Source of the DNA: an uncultured Chlorobiaceae bacterium
GTDB lineage: Bacteria > Bacteroidota > Chlorobiia > Chlorobiales > Chlorobiaceae
Direction: 5' to 3'
Assembly: GCA_903839405.1 (NCBI GenBank)
Contig: CAIMCD010000026.1
Coordinates: 1-64,000, forward strand
Length of the DNA stretch: 64,000 nt
A model generated the notes under the pieces. The model saw only the letters and a program-made list of their open reading frames with translations, did no database searches and had not been told where the DNA came from. Shown here piece by piece: positions 26,770-36,142 of this stretch. The translations under genes were made by a program, and so were the position numbers. How positions within the stretch are numbered: position 1 is the stretch's first letter; each line of letters begins with the position of its first letter.

Positions 26770-28173
26770 ATGTATGAACCAGATCCTGTTATGCAAAAAG
26801 ATCTTGAGTTGCTCGGTGCAGTAAGGGAGAGCTTTAAGCGGGGAGTGACGCGCGATTTTTCCTGGAGGCGCAGCCAGTTGCTGGCCCTTGAAACCTTTTT
26901 GGTCGAGTGCGAAGAGGAGATTGCCGGGGCCCTGCATGCTGATTTTCGCAAATCCGGGCCCGAGAGTTTTTTGACTGAAACCGGCTATCTCCGGAGCGAA
27001 ATCCGTTTTGCCCTGAACCACCTGAAAGCGTGGATGAAGCCCAGCCACGTCTCCATCCCGCTCATCTACCAACCGGCGAAAGCCTTTTATCGTCCGGAAC
27101 CTTACGGTGTTGTGCTGATTATCGGTGCATGGAACTATCCGCTCAACCTCGCTCTTGCGCCGCTCATCGGTGCAGTTGCCGCCGGCAACTGTGTTGTGCT
27201 TAAACCCTCCGAACATGCGCCCCACACCTCCTCGCTTCTTGCCGAAAAGCTCCCTTGCTATCTTGATCGAAGTGCCATTGGCGTTATTGAGGGTGACGGC
27301 GAAAAGAGCCGCGAGCTGCTTCTGGAGCGTTTCGACTATATTTTTTATACCGGAAGTCGCATGACCGGCCGTGAGGTGATGCATGCGGCGGCCCGCCACC
27401 TGACCCCGCTGACCCTTGAACTTGGCGGGAAATCCCCCTGTATTGTTGACGAGAAGAGCGATGTCCGTGTTGCGGCGCGCCGGATTGTGTGGGCCAAGTT
27501 TTTAAACGCCGGCCAGACCTGTATTTCGCCGGACTATGTTCTGGTGCACCACTGCCGGGAGATGGAGCTGCTTCGGGAGATGCAGCAGGCTTTACGGGAG
27601 TTTTATGGGGCCGACCCCAAGCAAAGTCCCGATTATCCCCGTATTGTTAATGATTACCACTTCCAGCGGCTTGAAAAGCTGCTGGAGGCCTCTTCTGTCT
27701 GGAGCGGGGGCGAGAGCGATCCGGCTGAGCGTTATCTTGCACCAACCATTCTCCGGGGGGTAAGTGCCGACTCACTCATCATGCAGTCGGAGATTTTTGG
27801 CCCACTGCTGCCGGTTATTGGTTATCAGGATTTGGCGGAAGCGGTTGCTCTTGTTCAGAGCGAGCCGGAGCCCCTTGCCCTCTATATTTTTTCTTCCGAT
27901 CCTGATGTGCAGGAGCTGCTTATGCGTCAACTCCGTTCCGGAGGGGTCTGTATCAACGACCTGCTCTTCCATGCAGCCACTCCCTCTCTGCCTTTCGGAG
28001 GACTTGGCAGCAGCGGATTCGGCGCCTATCACGGTCGAGCGGGTTTTGAAACCTTCTCCTTTCAGCGAAGTGTGCTTCGTCGTTCACTCTGGCCGGATCC
28101 CGGATTGCGTTATCCGCCCTACGGCCCTGTGAAGTTTGCGCTCTTGAAACGGCTTGTTACGTTTTTCCATTGA
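26770..28173 (+). CDS. Aldehyde dehydrogenase (class 3-like)
   Basis: A protein of about 467 residues. NAD(P) binding is marked by YGVVLIIGAWNYPLNLALAPL and IFYTGSRMTGREVM, the general base by LELGGKSPCIVDE, and the catalytic Cys by NAGQTCISPDYVLV. The short length, LGGKSP, and the C-terminal membrane-like tail (FALLKRLVTFF) fit ALDH3/YwdH-type fatty or aromatic aldehyde dehydrogenases. The track start at 26614 would add 52 unlike residues. ATG 26770 is preferred. The gene is divergent from terC and no cofactor partner is adjacent. Confidence 0.9.
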   Translation: MYEPDPVMQKDLELLGAVRESFKRGVTRDFSWRRSQLLALETFLVECEEEIAGALHADFRKSGPESFLTETGYLRSEIRFALNHLKAWMKPSHVSIPLIYQPAKAFYRPEPYGVVLIIGAWNYPLNLALAPLIGAVAAGNCVVLKPSEHAPHTSSLLAEKLPCYLDRSAIGVIEGDGEKSRELLLERFDYIFYTGSRMTGREVMHAAARHLTPLTLELGGKSPCIVDEKSDVRVAARRIVWAKFLNAGQTCISPDYVLVHHCREMELLREMQQALREFYGADPKQSPDYPRIVNDYHFQRLEKLLEASSVWSGGESDPAERYLAPTILRGVSADSLIMQSEIFGPLLPVIGYQDLAEAVALVQSEPEPLALYIFSSDPDVQELLMRQLRSGGVCINDLLFHAATPSLPFGGLGSSGFGAYHGRAGFETFSFQRSVLRRSLWPDPGLRYPPYGPVKFALLKRLVTFFH

Positions 28174-28420
28174 TGGGTATCATGGTGGCGGGATATGAGG
28201 CAACACTTCCTCTTTTGAAAGGGTGGATGTACGAAAACCATCCTGTATCTGGTTTTGCTTGAATGGAGTAATGTATTACTTTGCTTATGGGGTAACGAAA
28301 TGGGCGGATGGTGGCCTAGATGGTGTGAGAATGGTTTTTCAGTATTGGTATTGCTATGGTTCTCTTTGAATAAGGTGTTTAACTCTTGCAGATAACCCAA
28401 AAAAAGAAGAGAGGTGTTTC

Positions 28421-28888
28421 ATGCCTATCCGCAGATTGAGGGAGTTTTTGGACAGCCACGGGGTGAAGTATTTTGTCGTCAGCCACTCTCCGGCCTATAC
28501 CGCGCAGGAGATAGCGGCGGCGGCCCATGTTCCGGGAAAAGAGCTGGCGAAAACCGTTATGGTCAATATTGCCGGTAAAATGGCTATGGTGGTCTTGCCG
28601 GCTTCGCGTCAGCTTGATTTTGAACGGTTACGCAGAGTGAGTGCCACCCGGGAGGTTGAACTGGCCAGTGAGGAGGAGTTTGCCGGACTCTTTCCTGAGT
28701 GCGAGATTGGAGCCATGCCCCCTTTCGGTAATCTTTACGGTATGGAGGTCTATGTATCGGAAGAGCTTGAAGATGATGATGAGATTGCTTTCAACGCAGG
28801 AGCGCATACCGAATTGCTCCGTCTTGACTATGAAGATTACAAGAAGCTGGTGCATCCGAAAGTTGCACGGCTCTCTTTGGGTTTGTGA
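28421..28888 (+). CDS. YbaK/ProX-type aminoacyl-tRNA deacylase
   Basis: A 155-residue protein: FVVSHSPAYTAQEIAAAAHVPGKELAKTVMV followed by MVVLPASRQLDFERLR and GAMPPFGNLYGMEVYVSEEL. This is the YbaK/ProRS-insertion (INS) domain with its conserved Lys in the K-T-[VL] segment and GNLYG loop. Freestanding members hydrolyse mischarged tRNA such as Ala-tRNA-Pro or Cys-tRNA-Pro. Here the YLGV-like segments suggest a general editing enzyme, but specificity is unknown. The ATG has AGAGGTG a few bases upstream. A 247-base spacer precedes it, in which nothing specific was seen. Confidence 0.82.
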   Translation: MPIRRLREFLDSHGVKYFVVSHSPAYTAQEIAAAAHVPGKELAKTVMVNIAGKMAMVVLPASRQLDFERLRRVSATREVELASEEEFAGLFPECEIGAMPPFGNLYGMEVYVSEELEDDDEIAFNAGAHTELLRLDYEDYKKLVHPKVARLSLGL

Positions 28889-29026
28889 GGTGCATTCACG
28901 TGATGGTTTTTTTGGGGGGAAATGTTACTTTTGCATTCATGGTAGTGATGAAGAGGAAGATGTTTTTGGGATGAGGGTTATCGCTCGGAAACAAGGTTGT
29001 TTTATTGCTGGATTGCATGTGTTTTT

Positions 29027-30223
29027 ATGAAGATTGCCTTATATGCGGGGACATATGTCCGGGACAAGGATGGTGCGGTCAAATCCATCTATCAACTGGT
29101 TTCTTCATTCAGGAATAACGGTCACGAGGTGGTGGTCTGGTCTCCTGATGTTTCGGCGGGGGATAATCATGACGGCTTGACGGTGCATACGCTGCCTGCA
29201 GTGCCGATACCGCTTTATCCTGACTACAAACTCGGTTTTTTCAAGAGTGAAACAAAGCGGCAACTTGATGCCTTTGCTCCTGATATTGTCCATATCTCGA
29301 CCCCTGATATCATCGGAAGGGAGTTTCTCCGCTATGGCCGCAAAAAATCCATTCCCGTAGCTTCGGCTTATCATACCGAGTTTCCATCCTACCTCAGTTA
29401 CTACCATCTTGGCTTTGCCGAGGGTGCAACCTGGAAATATCTGACCTGGTTTTACAACAGTTGTGATCTTGTGCTTGCCCCGAACGAGGGGGTACGGCGC
29501 AAGCTTGCGGCAAAACAGATCCATAATATTGCGCTCTGGTCGAGGGGAATCGACAAGGCGCTCTTTGACCCGTCGCGCCGTTCCGAACAACTCCGTTCAG
29601 CTTGGAATGCCTACGGCCGGAAGGTTATTTTGTATGTGGGGCGTTTTGTGGTCTACAAGGATATTGAGGTTCTGATGAAGGTCTATGACCGTTTTATTGC
29701 AGATGGTCGTGCCGAGCGGGTACGATTTGTGCTGATCGGTTCCGGTCCTGAGGAGGAGCAGATGAAGCGCCGGATGCCGGAAGCGGTTTTTACGGGATAT
29801 TTTACCGGAGAGGAGCTGGCTGAGGCCTACGCCTGTGGTGATATTTTTCTTTTTCCCTCAACGACCGAGGCTTTTTGCAATGTTGCCCTCGAAGCCCTTG
29901 CTTCAGGTCTGCCTGCAATTGTTTCAAATGCCGGTGGTTGCCAGGAGATTGTTGATCGCTCAAAAGGCGGAGTGGTGAGCCGTGCCGGAGATGATGAGGA
30001 TTTTTATCAGAAATGCCTTGAGTTGCTTGATGATACCAAGGTCTACGATGATCTCAAGGCACGCGGTCTGGCTTATGCCGAAACACGCTCCTGGTCTTCG
30101 GTCAACTCGGTCGTCATTGAGAGTTATCAGCAAATGGTTGACCGCTCAAGGGGCAGTGTTCTGCCTGAAGTTGCCGGCACACTCCTCACCTGCTTTGTGA
30201 CGCTATCCGCACTCTTTTTGTGA
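29027..30223 (+). CDS. Glycosyltransferase family 4
   Basis: A protein of about 398 residues, with two Rossmann-like halves (GT-B fold). The N-terminal half starts KIALYAGTYVRDKDGAVKSIYQLV, an acceptor-side pattern shared with mannosyltransferases and sulfolipid synthase SqdX. The C-terminal half has ILYVGRFVVYKDIEVL and the donor-binding E-x(7)-E of FPSTTEAFCNVALEALASGLP. The product is probably a glycolipid or cell-surface glycan, made at the cytoplasmic face of the membrane. The track start 28997 adds ten residues. ATG 29027 gives the normal start. The donor and acceptor cannot be read. Confidence 0.85.
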   Translation: MKIALYAGTYVRDKDGAVKSIYQLVSSFRNNGHEVVVWSPDVSAGDNHDGLTVHTLPAVPIPLYPDYKLGFFKSETKRQLDAFAPDIVHISTPDIIGREFLRYGRKKSIPVASAYHTEFPSYLSYYHLGFAEGATWKYLTWFYNSCDLVLAPNEGVRRKLAAKQIHNIALWSRGIDKALFDPSRRSEQLRSAWNAYGRKVILYVGRFVVYKDIEVLMKVYDRFIADGRAERVRFVLIGSGPEEEQMKRRMPEAVFTGYFTGEELAEAYACGDIFLFPSTTEAFCNVALEALASGLPAIVSNAGGCQEIVDRSKGGVVSRAGDDEDFYQKCLELLDDTKVYDDLKARGLAYAETRSWSSVNSVVIESYQQMVDRSRGSVLPEVAGTLLTCFVTLSALFL

Positions 30224-30434
30224 ACCCCTTTTTCGGGAGTTGCTTGTAACCTCCTGCTCCTTCCTTTTCTTGTCGGTAACCGGCATGGTTTACTCTCTCT
30301 TTCTTCCGGAGTCGATAAAAAAAACTCCACCACTCCCTGGGATTTAACGGCGTCTTTTTTTTGTTTTGAGGGAGTGCAGGCCGGAAATAACCGGTGAATT
30401 GTTTTGGTTGCTAAATGCATAGAGAGAGAGCGTT

Positions 30435-31334
30435 ATGAAAGCTGGAATGATAGGATTGGGGAAAATGGGGTTCAATATGGCCGAGCATATGCTGGAGTGC
30501 CGTCACGAGCTTGTTGTTTTTGATCTGAGCGAGGAGGCCGTTACGGCTCTTGCTGCCAAGGGTGCGGTAGCGGCAACATCCCTTGCGGAGCTTGTTGCTC
30601 TGCTTGAAGCGCCCCGTCTGCTCTGGCTGATGGTTCCTGCCGGGGATCCGGTTGATACCACGCTTGAGGGGTTGCTGCCTCTGTTGGATCGGGGAGATAT
30701 TGTGGTTGACGGGGGCAATTCCTATTACGTTGATTCCCGCCGAAGGGCCGCACGCCTTGAGGGCGAGGGGATTTTTTTTCTTGATGCCGGTACCAGCGGA
30801 GGGCTTGAAGGGGCACGGCACGGGGCCTGTGTTATGGTCGGTGGTGAAAGATCAGCCTATGAGGCTCTGGAGCCCTTGTTGAAAGATATTTGTGTTGAGA
30901 AGGGTTACGGCTATATGGGCCGATCCGGTTCGGGCCATTTCGCCAAGATGGTTCATAACGGTATTGAGTATGGCATGATGCAGGCCATGGGCGAAGGGTT
31001 CAATCTGCTCGAGTCGAGCGACTTTGATTTTGACCTTGAAACGGTTGCCCGGGTCTGGGCTAATGGTTCTGTGATAAGGGGTTGGTTGATGGAGCTTATG
31101 GTTCGTGCCTTTGAGAACGATCCGAAGCTCGACTCGCTCCAGGGCCGGATTGCCGATTCAGGAGAGGGGCGCTGGACGGTTGAGGCCGCGCTTGAGCACG
31201 AGGTATCCATTCCGGTGATTGCCGCTTCTCTTTTCAGTCGTTATCGCTCCCGTTCCGAAGAAAATCTCTCCGACCGGGTTGTAGCGGCCCTGCGTCATGA
31301 GTTCGGGGGACATGCTTTTAGCCGAAAACCATAA
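30435..31334 (+). CDS. gnd: 6-phosphogluconate dehydrogenase, decarboxylating (short form)
   Basis: Oxidises 6-phosphogluconate to ribulose-5-phosphate with release of CO2. The dinucleotide motif GMIGLGKMGFNMAEHML is at the N-terminus, VDGGNSYYVDS and FLDAGTSGGLEGARHG form the substrate site, and GHFAKMVHNGIEYGMMQAMGEGF carries the catalytic Lys and the conserved HNGIEYG. At 299 residues it is the short GndA/YqeC type, lacking the second all-helical repeat of the long enzyme. It is followed after 12 bases by zwf, so the oxidative pentose phosphate steps are co-expressed to supply NAD(P)H. A leader of 211 bases precedes it. Confidence 0.92.
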   Translation: MKAGMIGLGKMGFNMAEHMLECRHELVVFDLSEEAVTALAAKGAVAATSLAELVALLEAPRLLWLMVPAGDPVDTTLEGLLPLLDRGDIVVDGGNSYYVDSRRRAARLEGEGIFFLDAGTSGGLEGARHGACVMVGGERSAYEALEPLLKDICVEKGYGYMGRSGSGHFAKMVHNGIEYGMMQAMGEGFNLLESSDFDFDLETVARVWANGSVIRGWLMELMVRAFENDPKLDSLQGRIADSGEGRWTVEAALEHEVSIPVIAASLFSRYRSRSEENLSDRVVAALRHEFGGHAFSRKP

Positions 31335-31346
31335 CTGCTTGCCATC

Positions 31347-32783
31347 ATGCCGACAAAACCCGATAATTGTACCATTGTTATTTTTGGCGCGAGCAGCGAT
31401 CTGGCCGCCCGCAAACTCTTTCCTTCACTCTGTGAGCTTGCCCTCTGGGGCCATCTGCCCCAAGAGTACCGCATCATAGGAGTCGGCCGCGCTCTCTTCT
31501 CCCATGAGGAGTTCCGTTCACAGGTTTATGAAAAGCTTTTAAGGTTTGCTCCTGCCACTCTGCAGGATGAAAACTTTTTTACCGCATTCTCTCAACGGCT
31601 CTTCTATGTCAGGGCGGATATGTCGGAGGTTACGGGCTATCATGATCTCTATAAAGAGATTATGGAGGCTTCCCAAGAGCCGGATACCTGCAGTCATATT
31701 CTCTTTTATCTTGCAACGCCTCCAGCTCTTGCGCCTGTTATTGTCCGAAATCTTCAGCTTGCCGGACTTGGTGAAAAAACACTCTCCTGCGGCGGATGGC
31801 GCAAACTCATTGTTGAAAAACCCTACGGACGCGATCTCGAGACGGCGCGTGAACTGAATGGTGTTATCGGGGGTGTTTTCAGTGAAGCGCGGGTTTTCCG
31901 GATTGATCACTACCTCGGCAAGGAGACGGTGCAGAATATCATGGTTTTCCGCTTCTCCAACGGCATTTTTGAGCCGTTGTGGAACCGACAGTTCATTGCC
32001 AATGTCACCATCACCATTGCGGAGGATTTTGGTATCCGCGACCGAGGTGCCTTCTATGAAGAGGCCGGACTCTTGCGGGATATTTTGCAGAATCACGGGT
32101 TGCAGCTTCTTGCCGCCGTGGCCATGGAGCCGCCGGTTGATCTTTCAGCCGATGCCGTGCGTGACGAAAAAGCCAAGGTTCTGCGTTCCATTCGCCCCTT
32201 TACTCCGCAAAACGCTGAACACGCCGTGGTGCTTGGGCAGTATGAAGGGTATTGTGCGGAAAAAAATGTGGATCCAAACTCCACGGTTGAGACCTTTGCC
32301 GCAGTAAAATTTTTTATCGATAACTGGCGCTGGAAGGATGTGCCCTTTTATATCAAGGCGGGCAAGAATCTTGCTGAAACCGTGACCGAGATCGTTATTA
32401 CCTTCAAGTGCCCCCCCCAGAACTTTTTCGGCCCGGCCGAAAGCTGCAGCTACTCGGCCAACCAGGTGATTTTGCGCATCCAGCCCGAAGAGACCATTGC
32501 CCTGCGCTTTGGGGCAAAACGTCCGGGTGAGGCGGTGATTACCGATCCGGTCTACATGAGATTCGACTATAAAACTTCATTCACTGCAGTCGGGATGACC
32601 CCCTATCACCGCCTGCTGCTTGACGCTATGGCCGGTGAGCAGATGAACTTTATCCGTCAGGATAGCGTGGAGTACTCCTGGGCGATTATTGATGCCATAC
32701 GCCGTGCGGTTGCGGGCAGGCCCCCGGAGCCCTATGCGGTGCACTCGCGGGGCCCAGAGGGGATGAACCGGATCTACGGTTGA
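31347..32783 (+). CDS. zwf: Glucose-6-phosphate 1-dehydrogenase
   Basis: First enzyme of the oxidative pentose phosphate route. The N-terminal [17 protein letters not shown] binds [15 protein letters not shown] and [19 protein letters not shown] carry the substrate-binding Lys and the catalytic His, and the 478-residue length is normal. The ATG lies 12 bases after gnd. The last ten bases overlap the convergent pgl gene. That leaves no room for a terminator and means the two transcripts can pair at their 3' ends. Confidence 0.95.
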   Translation: MPTKPDNCTIVIFGASSDLAARKLFPSLCELALWGHLPQEYRIIGVGRALFSHEEFRSQVYEKLLRFAPATLQDENFFTAFSQRLFYVRADMSEVTGYHDLYKEIMEASQEPDTCSHILFYLATPPALAPVIVRNLQLAGLGEKTLSCGGWRKLIVEKPYGRDLETARELNGVIGGVFSEARVFRIDHYLGKETVQNIMVFRFSNGIFEPLWNRQFIANVTITIAEDFGIRDRGAFYEEAGLLRDILQNHGLQLLAAVAMEPPVDLSADAVRDEKAKVLRSIRPFTPQNAEHAVVLGQYEGYCAEKNVDPNSTVETFAAVKFFIDNWRWKDVPFYIKAGKNLAETVTEIVITFKCPPQNFFGPAESCSYSANQVILRIQPEETIALRFGAKRPGEAVITDPVYMRFDYKTSFTAVGMTPYHRLLLDAMAGEQMNFIRQDSVEYSWAIIDAIRRAVAGRPPEPYAVHSRGPEGMNRIYG

Positions 32784-33580
32784 GCCGAGAACCAGAAGAG
32801 CTTGCCGTTGAGCGGTTTAACGAGGCTTGCGGGTAGATTCTTCTCTGTTTTGCGAAATATTTGTTCCGCAAGTTCCGCCTTTTTTTTGCCGGTGGTGAAA
32901 AAAAGGATGTTTCGGGCGTGGTTGATGAGCGGCAGGGTGAGGGTGAGCCGTCTTCCGGGTGGCCGGGCGTTTTGTGCTTCAACCGCGATCACCCAGCGGC
33001 TCTTTTCCTGCAGTGCATCCGGGTTTTCCATAAAGAGTGAAGCGGTATGGCCATCGTCACCCATGCCGAGCAACACAAGGTCAAATGCCGGGAAATCTTG
33101 CAATGCTTGAGGCTCTCTCTTCAGGAAAAAGGTGCGGATGGTGGCCTCATACGCTTTTGCGGCCTCTCTGCTATCCGCTGCTTCAGCGGCCATCCGGAAG
33201 AGATGAACCGGCGCAATGCTGGAGTGTCGGAGCAGGGTTTCCTGGATCATCCGGTAGTTGGTCTCCGGATGGCTGGGGGGCAGAGCGCGTTCATCCCCCT
33301 GAAAAAGCCAGGTGCTCTCCGGTAACTCTAAAAGTCCGCTTTTGCTGCTGGAGCATCCCTCCGGCAGCGGAAGGTTGTATTGGCGGAGGAGAGCGGTTGA
33401 GACTCCACGGGCGAGTTTTTGGTAGAGCGGGCGGGGCGAGTTGCCTCCGGCAAGCACGAGGGAGAAGTAGCCGTGATCGGCCACGGCACGCCAAGCTTCA
33501 GCCATGATGAGTGCGGCCGCATGGTCGGTCATTTCTGCTTCACTGCCGCTGTAACGGAATACGCTCTCTCTAGGCTTCAT
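32774..33580 (-). CDS. pgl: 6-phosphogluconolactonase
   Basis: The middle enzyme of the oxidative pentose phosphate route: hydrolysis of 6-phosphogluconolactone. It is a 268-residue DevB-type protein with [18 protein letters not shown], the [18 protein letters not shown] active-site block, [18 protein letters not shown], and a C-terminal [20 protein letters not shown]. These are the family's order and motifs, including the conserved GDER and GMGxDGHxASLF. It is encoded on the strand opposite gnd-zwf with a ten-base overlap at the 3' ends, so it is under separate control. Confidence 0.93.
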   Translation of the reverse strand: MKPRESVFRYSGSEAEMTDHAAALIMAEAWRAVADHGYFSLVLAGGNSPRPLYQKLARGVSTALLRQYNLPLPEGCSSSKSGLLELPESTWLFQGDERALPPSHPETNYRMIQETLLRHSSIAPVHLFRMAAEAADSREAAKAYEATIRTFFLKREPQALQDFPAFDLVLLGMGDDGHTASLFMENPDALQEKSRWVIAVEAQNARPPGRRLTLTLPLINHARNILFFTTGKKKAELAEQIFRKTEKNLPASLVKPLNGKLFWFSAQP

Positions 33581-33780
33581 TCTGTTGCTTCAATTTTCCC
33601 CGGGAAAAAAGATAACCCTGTTGCCATATGCAAACCGTATGACTCGGCAGAAAGGTTCCACTCTATCTGTAACATCCAGATGGAATTACTCGGTGAACGG
33701 TAAGCTGTGCTGCAATGTTTGACTTATTACAGATATTGTACGGTTAAGCGAGATAATAATTAAAGCGAGGAGAACAAATC

Positions 33781-34437
33781 ATGGCGGCATTTGATTTTGG
33801 AGTGAAAGTTGATCCGGTGCTGTTTGAGCGGTTGATCAATGAGCGATATCAGCTCAATGTTTCAAGCTATCTTCATCAGGCGTGGGAGCTGTTCAAAGAG
33901 CATATCGGCGAGTTTGTGGGATTTACGCTCATTACCTTTGCCATTTCAAGTTTGACGGCGATGTTTCATTCTGTTGGCAGCCTGCTTTTTTCGGCCATTA
34001 TGGCTTCGCTTTATGCCGGATACGGCATTGTAACCTTTATGCTGTTAAGCGGCCAGCCGATCCAGTTCAATGATTTTTTCAAAGGGTTCAACTATTTTCT
34101 GCCGCTTTTTCTGGCCAGTCTGGCTGGCGGGATGCTTGTGGGAATAGGGCTTGTGCTGTTACTGGTGCCGGGCATTTATCTTGCAGTTGGGTATATGTTT
34201 ACTTCCTTTCTTGTTCTTGATTACCGCATGGAGTTCTGGCAGGCAATGGAGACAAGCCGTGCCATTATTACCAAAAACTGGTTTGCTTTTTTCGGCTTTG
34301 CTCTTGTGCTTATGGCCATCAACCTGCTTGGATGCCTGGCTCTTGGTGTAGGGTTGCTGGTCTCTCTGCCGGTAACCTCCTGTGCGGTAGCCATTGCCTA
34401 CAAGGAGATTGTGGGCTTTTACGCTTCCGAGTGGTAA
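33781..34437 (+). CDS. Hypothetical polytopic membrane protein
   Basis: A 218-residue protein with about five hydrophobic helices after a soluble N-terminal 45 residues. FKGFNYFLPLFLASLAGGMLVGIGLVLLLVPGIYLAVGYMFTSFLVLDY resembles the DUF975/glycerophosphoryl-diester-phosphodiesterase membrane-domain superfamily, in which PGI and the xYxF repeats are common, but I cannot name a function. It begins a group of three co-oriented genes (membrane protein, SIMPL protein, membrane protein) separated by 52 and -4 bases. A purine-rich AGCGAGGAGAACAAATC precedes the ATG. Confidence 0.65.
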   Translation: MAAFDFGVKVDPVLFERLINERYQLNVSSYLHQAWELFKEHIGEFVGFTLITFAISSLTAMFHSVGSLLFSAIMASLYAGYGIVTFMLLSGQPIQFNDFFKGFNYFLPLFLASLAGGMLVGIGLVLLLVPGIYLAVGYMFTSFLVLDYRMEFWQAMETSRAIITKNWFAFFGFALVLMAINLLGCLALGVGLLVSLPVTSCAVAIAYKEIVGFYASEW

Positions 34438-34489
34438 CATCAAGGGTGTTGGGGGATCAGCTAAACCATCATGAATCGAGGAGTGATCA

Positions 34490-35209
34490 ATGAGAAAAAA
34501 AGTTTGGGTTTTTGCCGGTGTGCTGGCATTTTTTTTAGCGTCTGTCTTGCCGCTGCGCGCTGAGGAGAGTCAGATTGTGGTATCGGCGGCTGGAACGGTT
34601 TCGGCCAAGCCGGATATGGCGGAGTTTGGTGTGGTGGTAAACTCAACCGCTAACAGGGCCGAAAAAGCTGCGGCTGAGACAGCGGAAAAATATCGTACCG
34701 TTCAGAGCGCACTCCGCTCCGCCGGTATTCCGCTGGAAGATGCTCCATCGGTAAGCTACACGGTGAGTCCCGAGTGGGAGTGGGATCAGGCAACCGCCAA
34801 AAACAACCTGAAAGGGTACAGTGCACGCCACACCATCAGGGTGAAGGTGCGCACTCTCGGCTCAATCGGGCGCGCCATTGATGCAGCCGTGCAGGGCGGG
34901 GCCAATGAGGTGCAGGGTGTCACCTTTCTTTCAAGCCGCTATGAACCGCTGCGTCAAGAGGCCCTTGCGCTGGCAGTACGCAATGCCCGCCGCGATGGCG
35001 AAATCATGGCTCGTGCGGCCGGTGGACGTTTGGGCCAGTTGATTGAAGTGAGTGTCAGCCGCCCTTCACTGCCGGTGCGTTCCAACATGGAGTTCATGGC
35101 CATGAAAGCAGCCCCCTCACCGGCTCCGACCGAGATCGCTCCATCCGAACAGGATATTGCGGTAACGGTTAGTTCACGCTGGCGGTATATCGCCTCTCCG
35201 GTAAAATGA
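34490..35209 (+). CDS. SIMPL (DUF541) domain secreted protein
   Basis: A 239-residue exported protein. The signal peptide is MRKKVWVFAGVLAFFLASVLPLRAEES with a likely cut after the AxA-like region. The mature part begins QIVVSAAGTVSAKPDMAEFGVVV, the SIMPL/YggE opening, with a long GYSARHTIRVKVRTLGSIGRAID central stretch. The C-terminal end APTEIAPSEQDIAVTVSSRWRY also fits. Relatives form periplasmic oligomers and are linked to oxidative stress or envelope assembly. A good RBS (GAGGAG) precedes the ATG. The stop overlaps the next gene's start by four bases. Confidence 0.82.
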   Translation: MRKKVWVFAGVLAFFLASVLPLRAEESQIVVSAAGTVSAKPDMAEFGVVVNSTANRAEKAAAETAEKYRTVQSALRSAGIPLEDAPSVSYTVSPEWEWDQATAKNNLKGYSARHTIRVKVRTLGSIGRAIDAAVQGGANEVQGVTFLSSRYEPLRQEALALAVRNARRDGEIMARAAGGRLGQLIEVSVSRPSLPVRSNMEFMAMKAAPSPAPTEIAPSEQDIAVTVSSRWRYIASPVK

Positions 35210-35868
35210 AAAACGCGTTTCACCAAAAGCTCTCCAGATGGCGCCGTCCACTGAAAAAGAGCATTGTCGAGCGCTATGCCGAGAGTGGTGATGGCCGGGT
35301 TATTATTGATGTGGCGGCGCGGCGGGTTGAGGATCTCTATGAGGATTTCGACAAAACCGCTCCCTACCATAAAAAAGATCTGGAAGAGGAGCTGGTCTCT
35401 TACCTGACGGAGTGTGTACGTGAAATAGGCCGTGCGGAGTTTGTGATCCGCTTCATGTTTGAACGCTTCCCCTCCGAAGAGTTGATGCAGCGGGTGCGCA
35501 CCAGTGTCCATAAATTTTTTCTCTACCAGCGTGAACTTGAAGTTGCGGCCATGAAAAAAATGCTGAGAAACTCGGCGACGCTGCTGGTGCTCGGTATTGT
35601 GCTTCTCGGAATCTCCCTCTGGGTCAATCACCGGTTTGTGGAGGCGGGGAGCGACTCCCTCTTCAATTCGGTTTTCAGTGAAGGGTTGACGATTGTTGCC
35701 TGGGTCTCGATCTGGGAGGGGTTTGCAACATTTCTTTTGAACTGGGTGCAGCATCTCTTTCTTATAAGGCTCTTTATAAAAATTGCCACAGCGCCGGTGC
35801 AGTTTCAGCCTCCGTCAGCAGTTTCCCCAGAGAGCGCTTCGGATGCACCGGGGGAGTCGCCAGTTTGA
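35206..35868 (+). CDS. Hypothetical membrane protein
   Basis: A 220-residue protein coupled by a four-base ATGA overlap to the SIMPL gene. An amphipathic N-terminal half of charged helices (RRPLKKSIVERYAE, DLEEELVSYLTECVREIG) precedes two C-terminal hydrophobic helices (LRNSATLLVLGIVLLGISLWV and LFNSVFSEGLTIVAWVSIWEGFATFLLNW). I do not recognise the family. The coupling suggests it acts with the secreted SIMPL protein at the envelope. The final 20 residues are low-complexity Pro/Ser. Confidence 0.62.
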   Translation: MKNAFHQKLSRWRRPLKKSIVERYAESGDGRVIIDVAARRVEDLYEDFDKTAPYHKKDLEEELVSYLTECVREIGRAEFVIRFMFERFPSEELMQRVRTSVHKFFLYQRELEVAAMKKMLRNSATLLVLGIVLLGISLWVNHRFVEAGSDSLFNSVFSEGLTIVAWVSIWEGFATFLLNWVQHLFLIRLFIKIATAPVQFQPPSAVSPESASDAPGESPV

Positions 35869-36142
35869 CAGTGCTGAAAAAAAATGTATCTTTTCCGGAT
35901 ATTTTCCGATTGCCCATTGTTCCATTTTGTGCATAACGGCTCTCGGCCTTTCCTTCATTTTTCTTCGGGAACGCCCGTATAGGCCGGCACTCTCCTCTCT
36001 GTGGAGCGGGCAACTTTTTTCCCGGTTACTCTTTTAAGGGACTTTGCGCTTTCGCTCCCGCGCAGGGTTTTTGTTTCCCATGCATCTGCCGGAAAAGCCT
36101 GATGGCTCCGGATTAACTACTTATACAAGAGTGAGGTTGCTT

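Noticed and set aside
30290-30400. Possible terminator after the glycosyltransferase (cactccct...agggagtg)
   Set aside because: The arms are separated by over 30 bases of AT-rich sequence and have no adjacent T-run, so it is not convincing.
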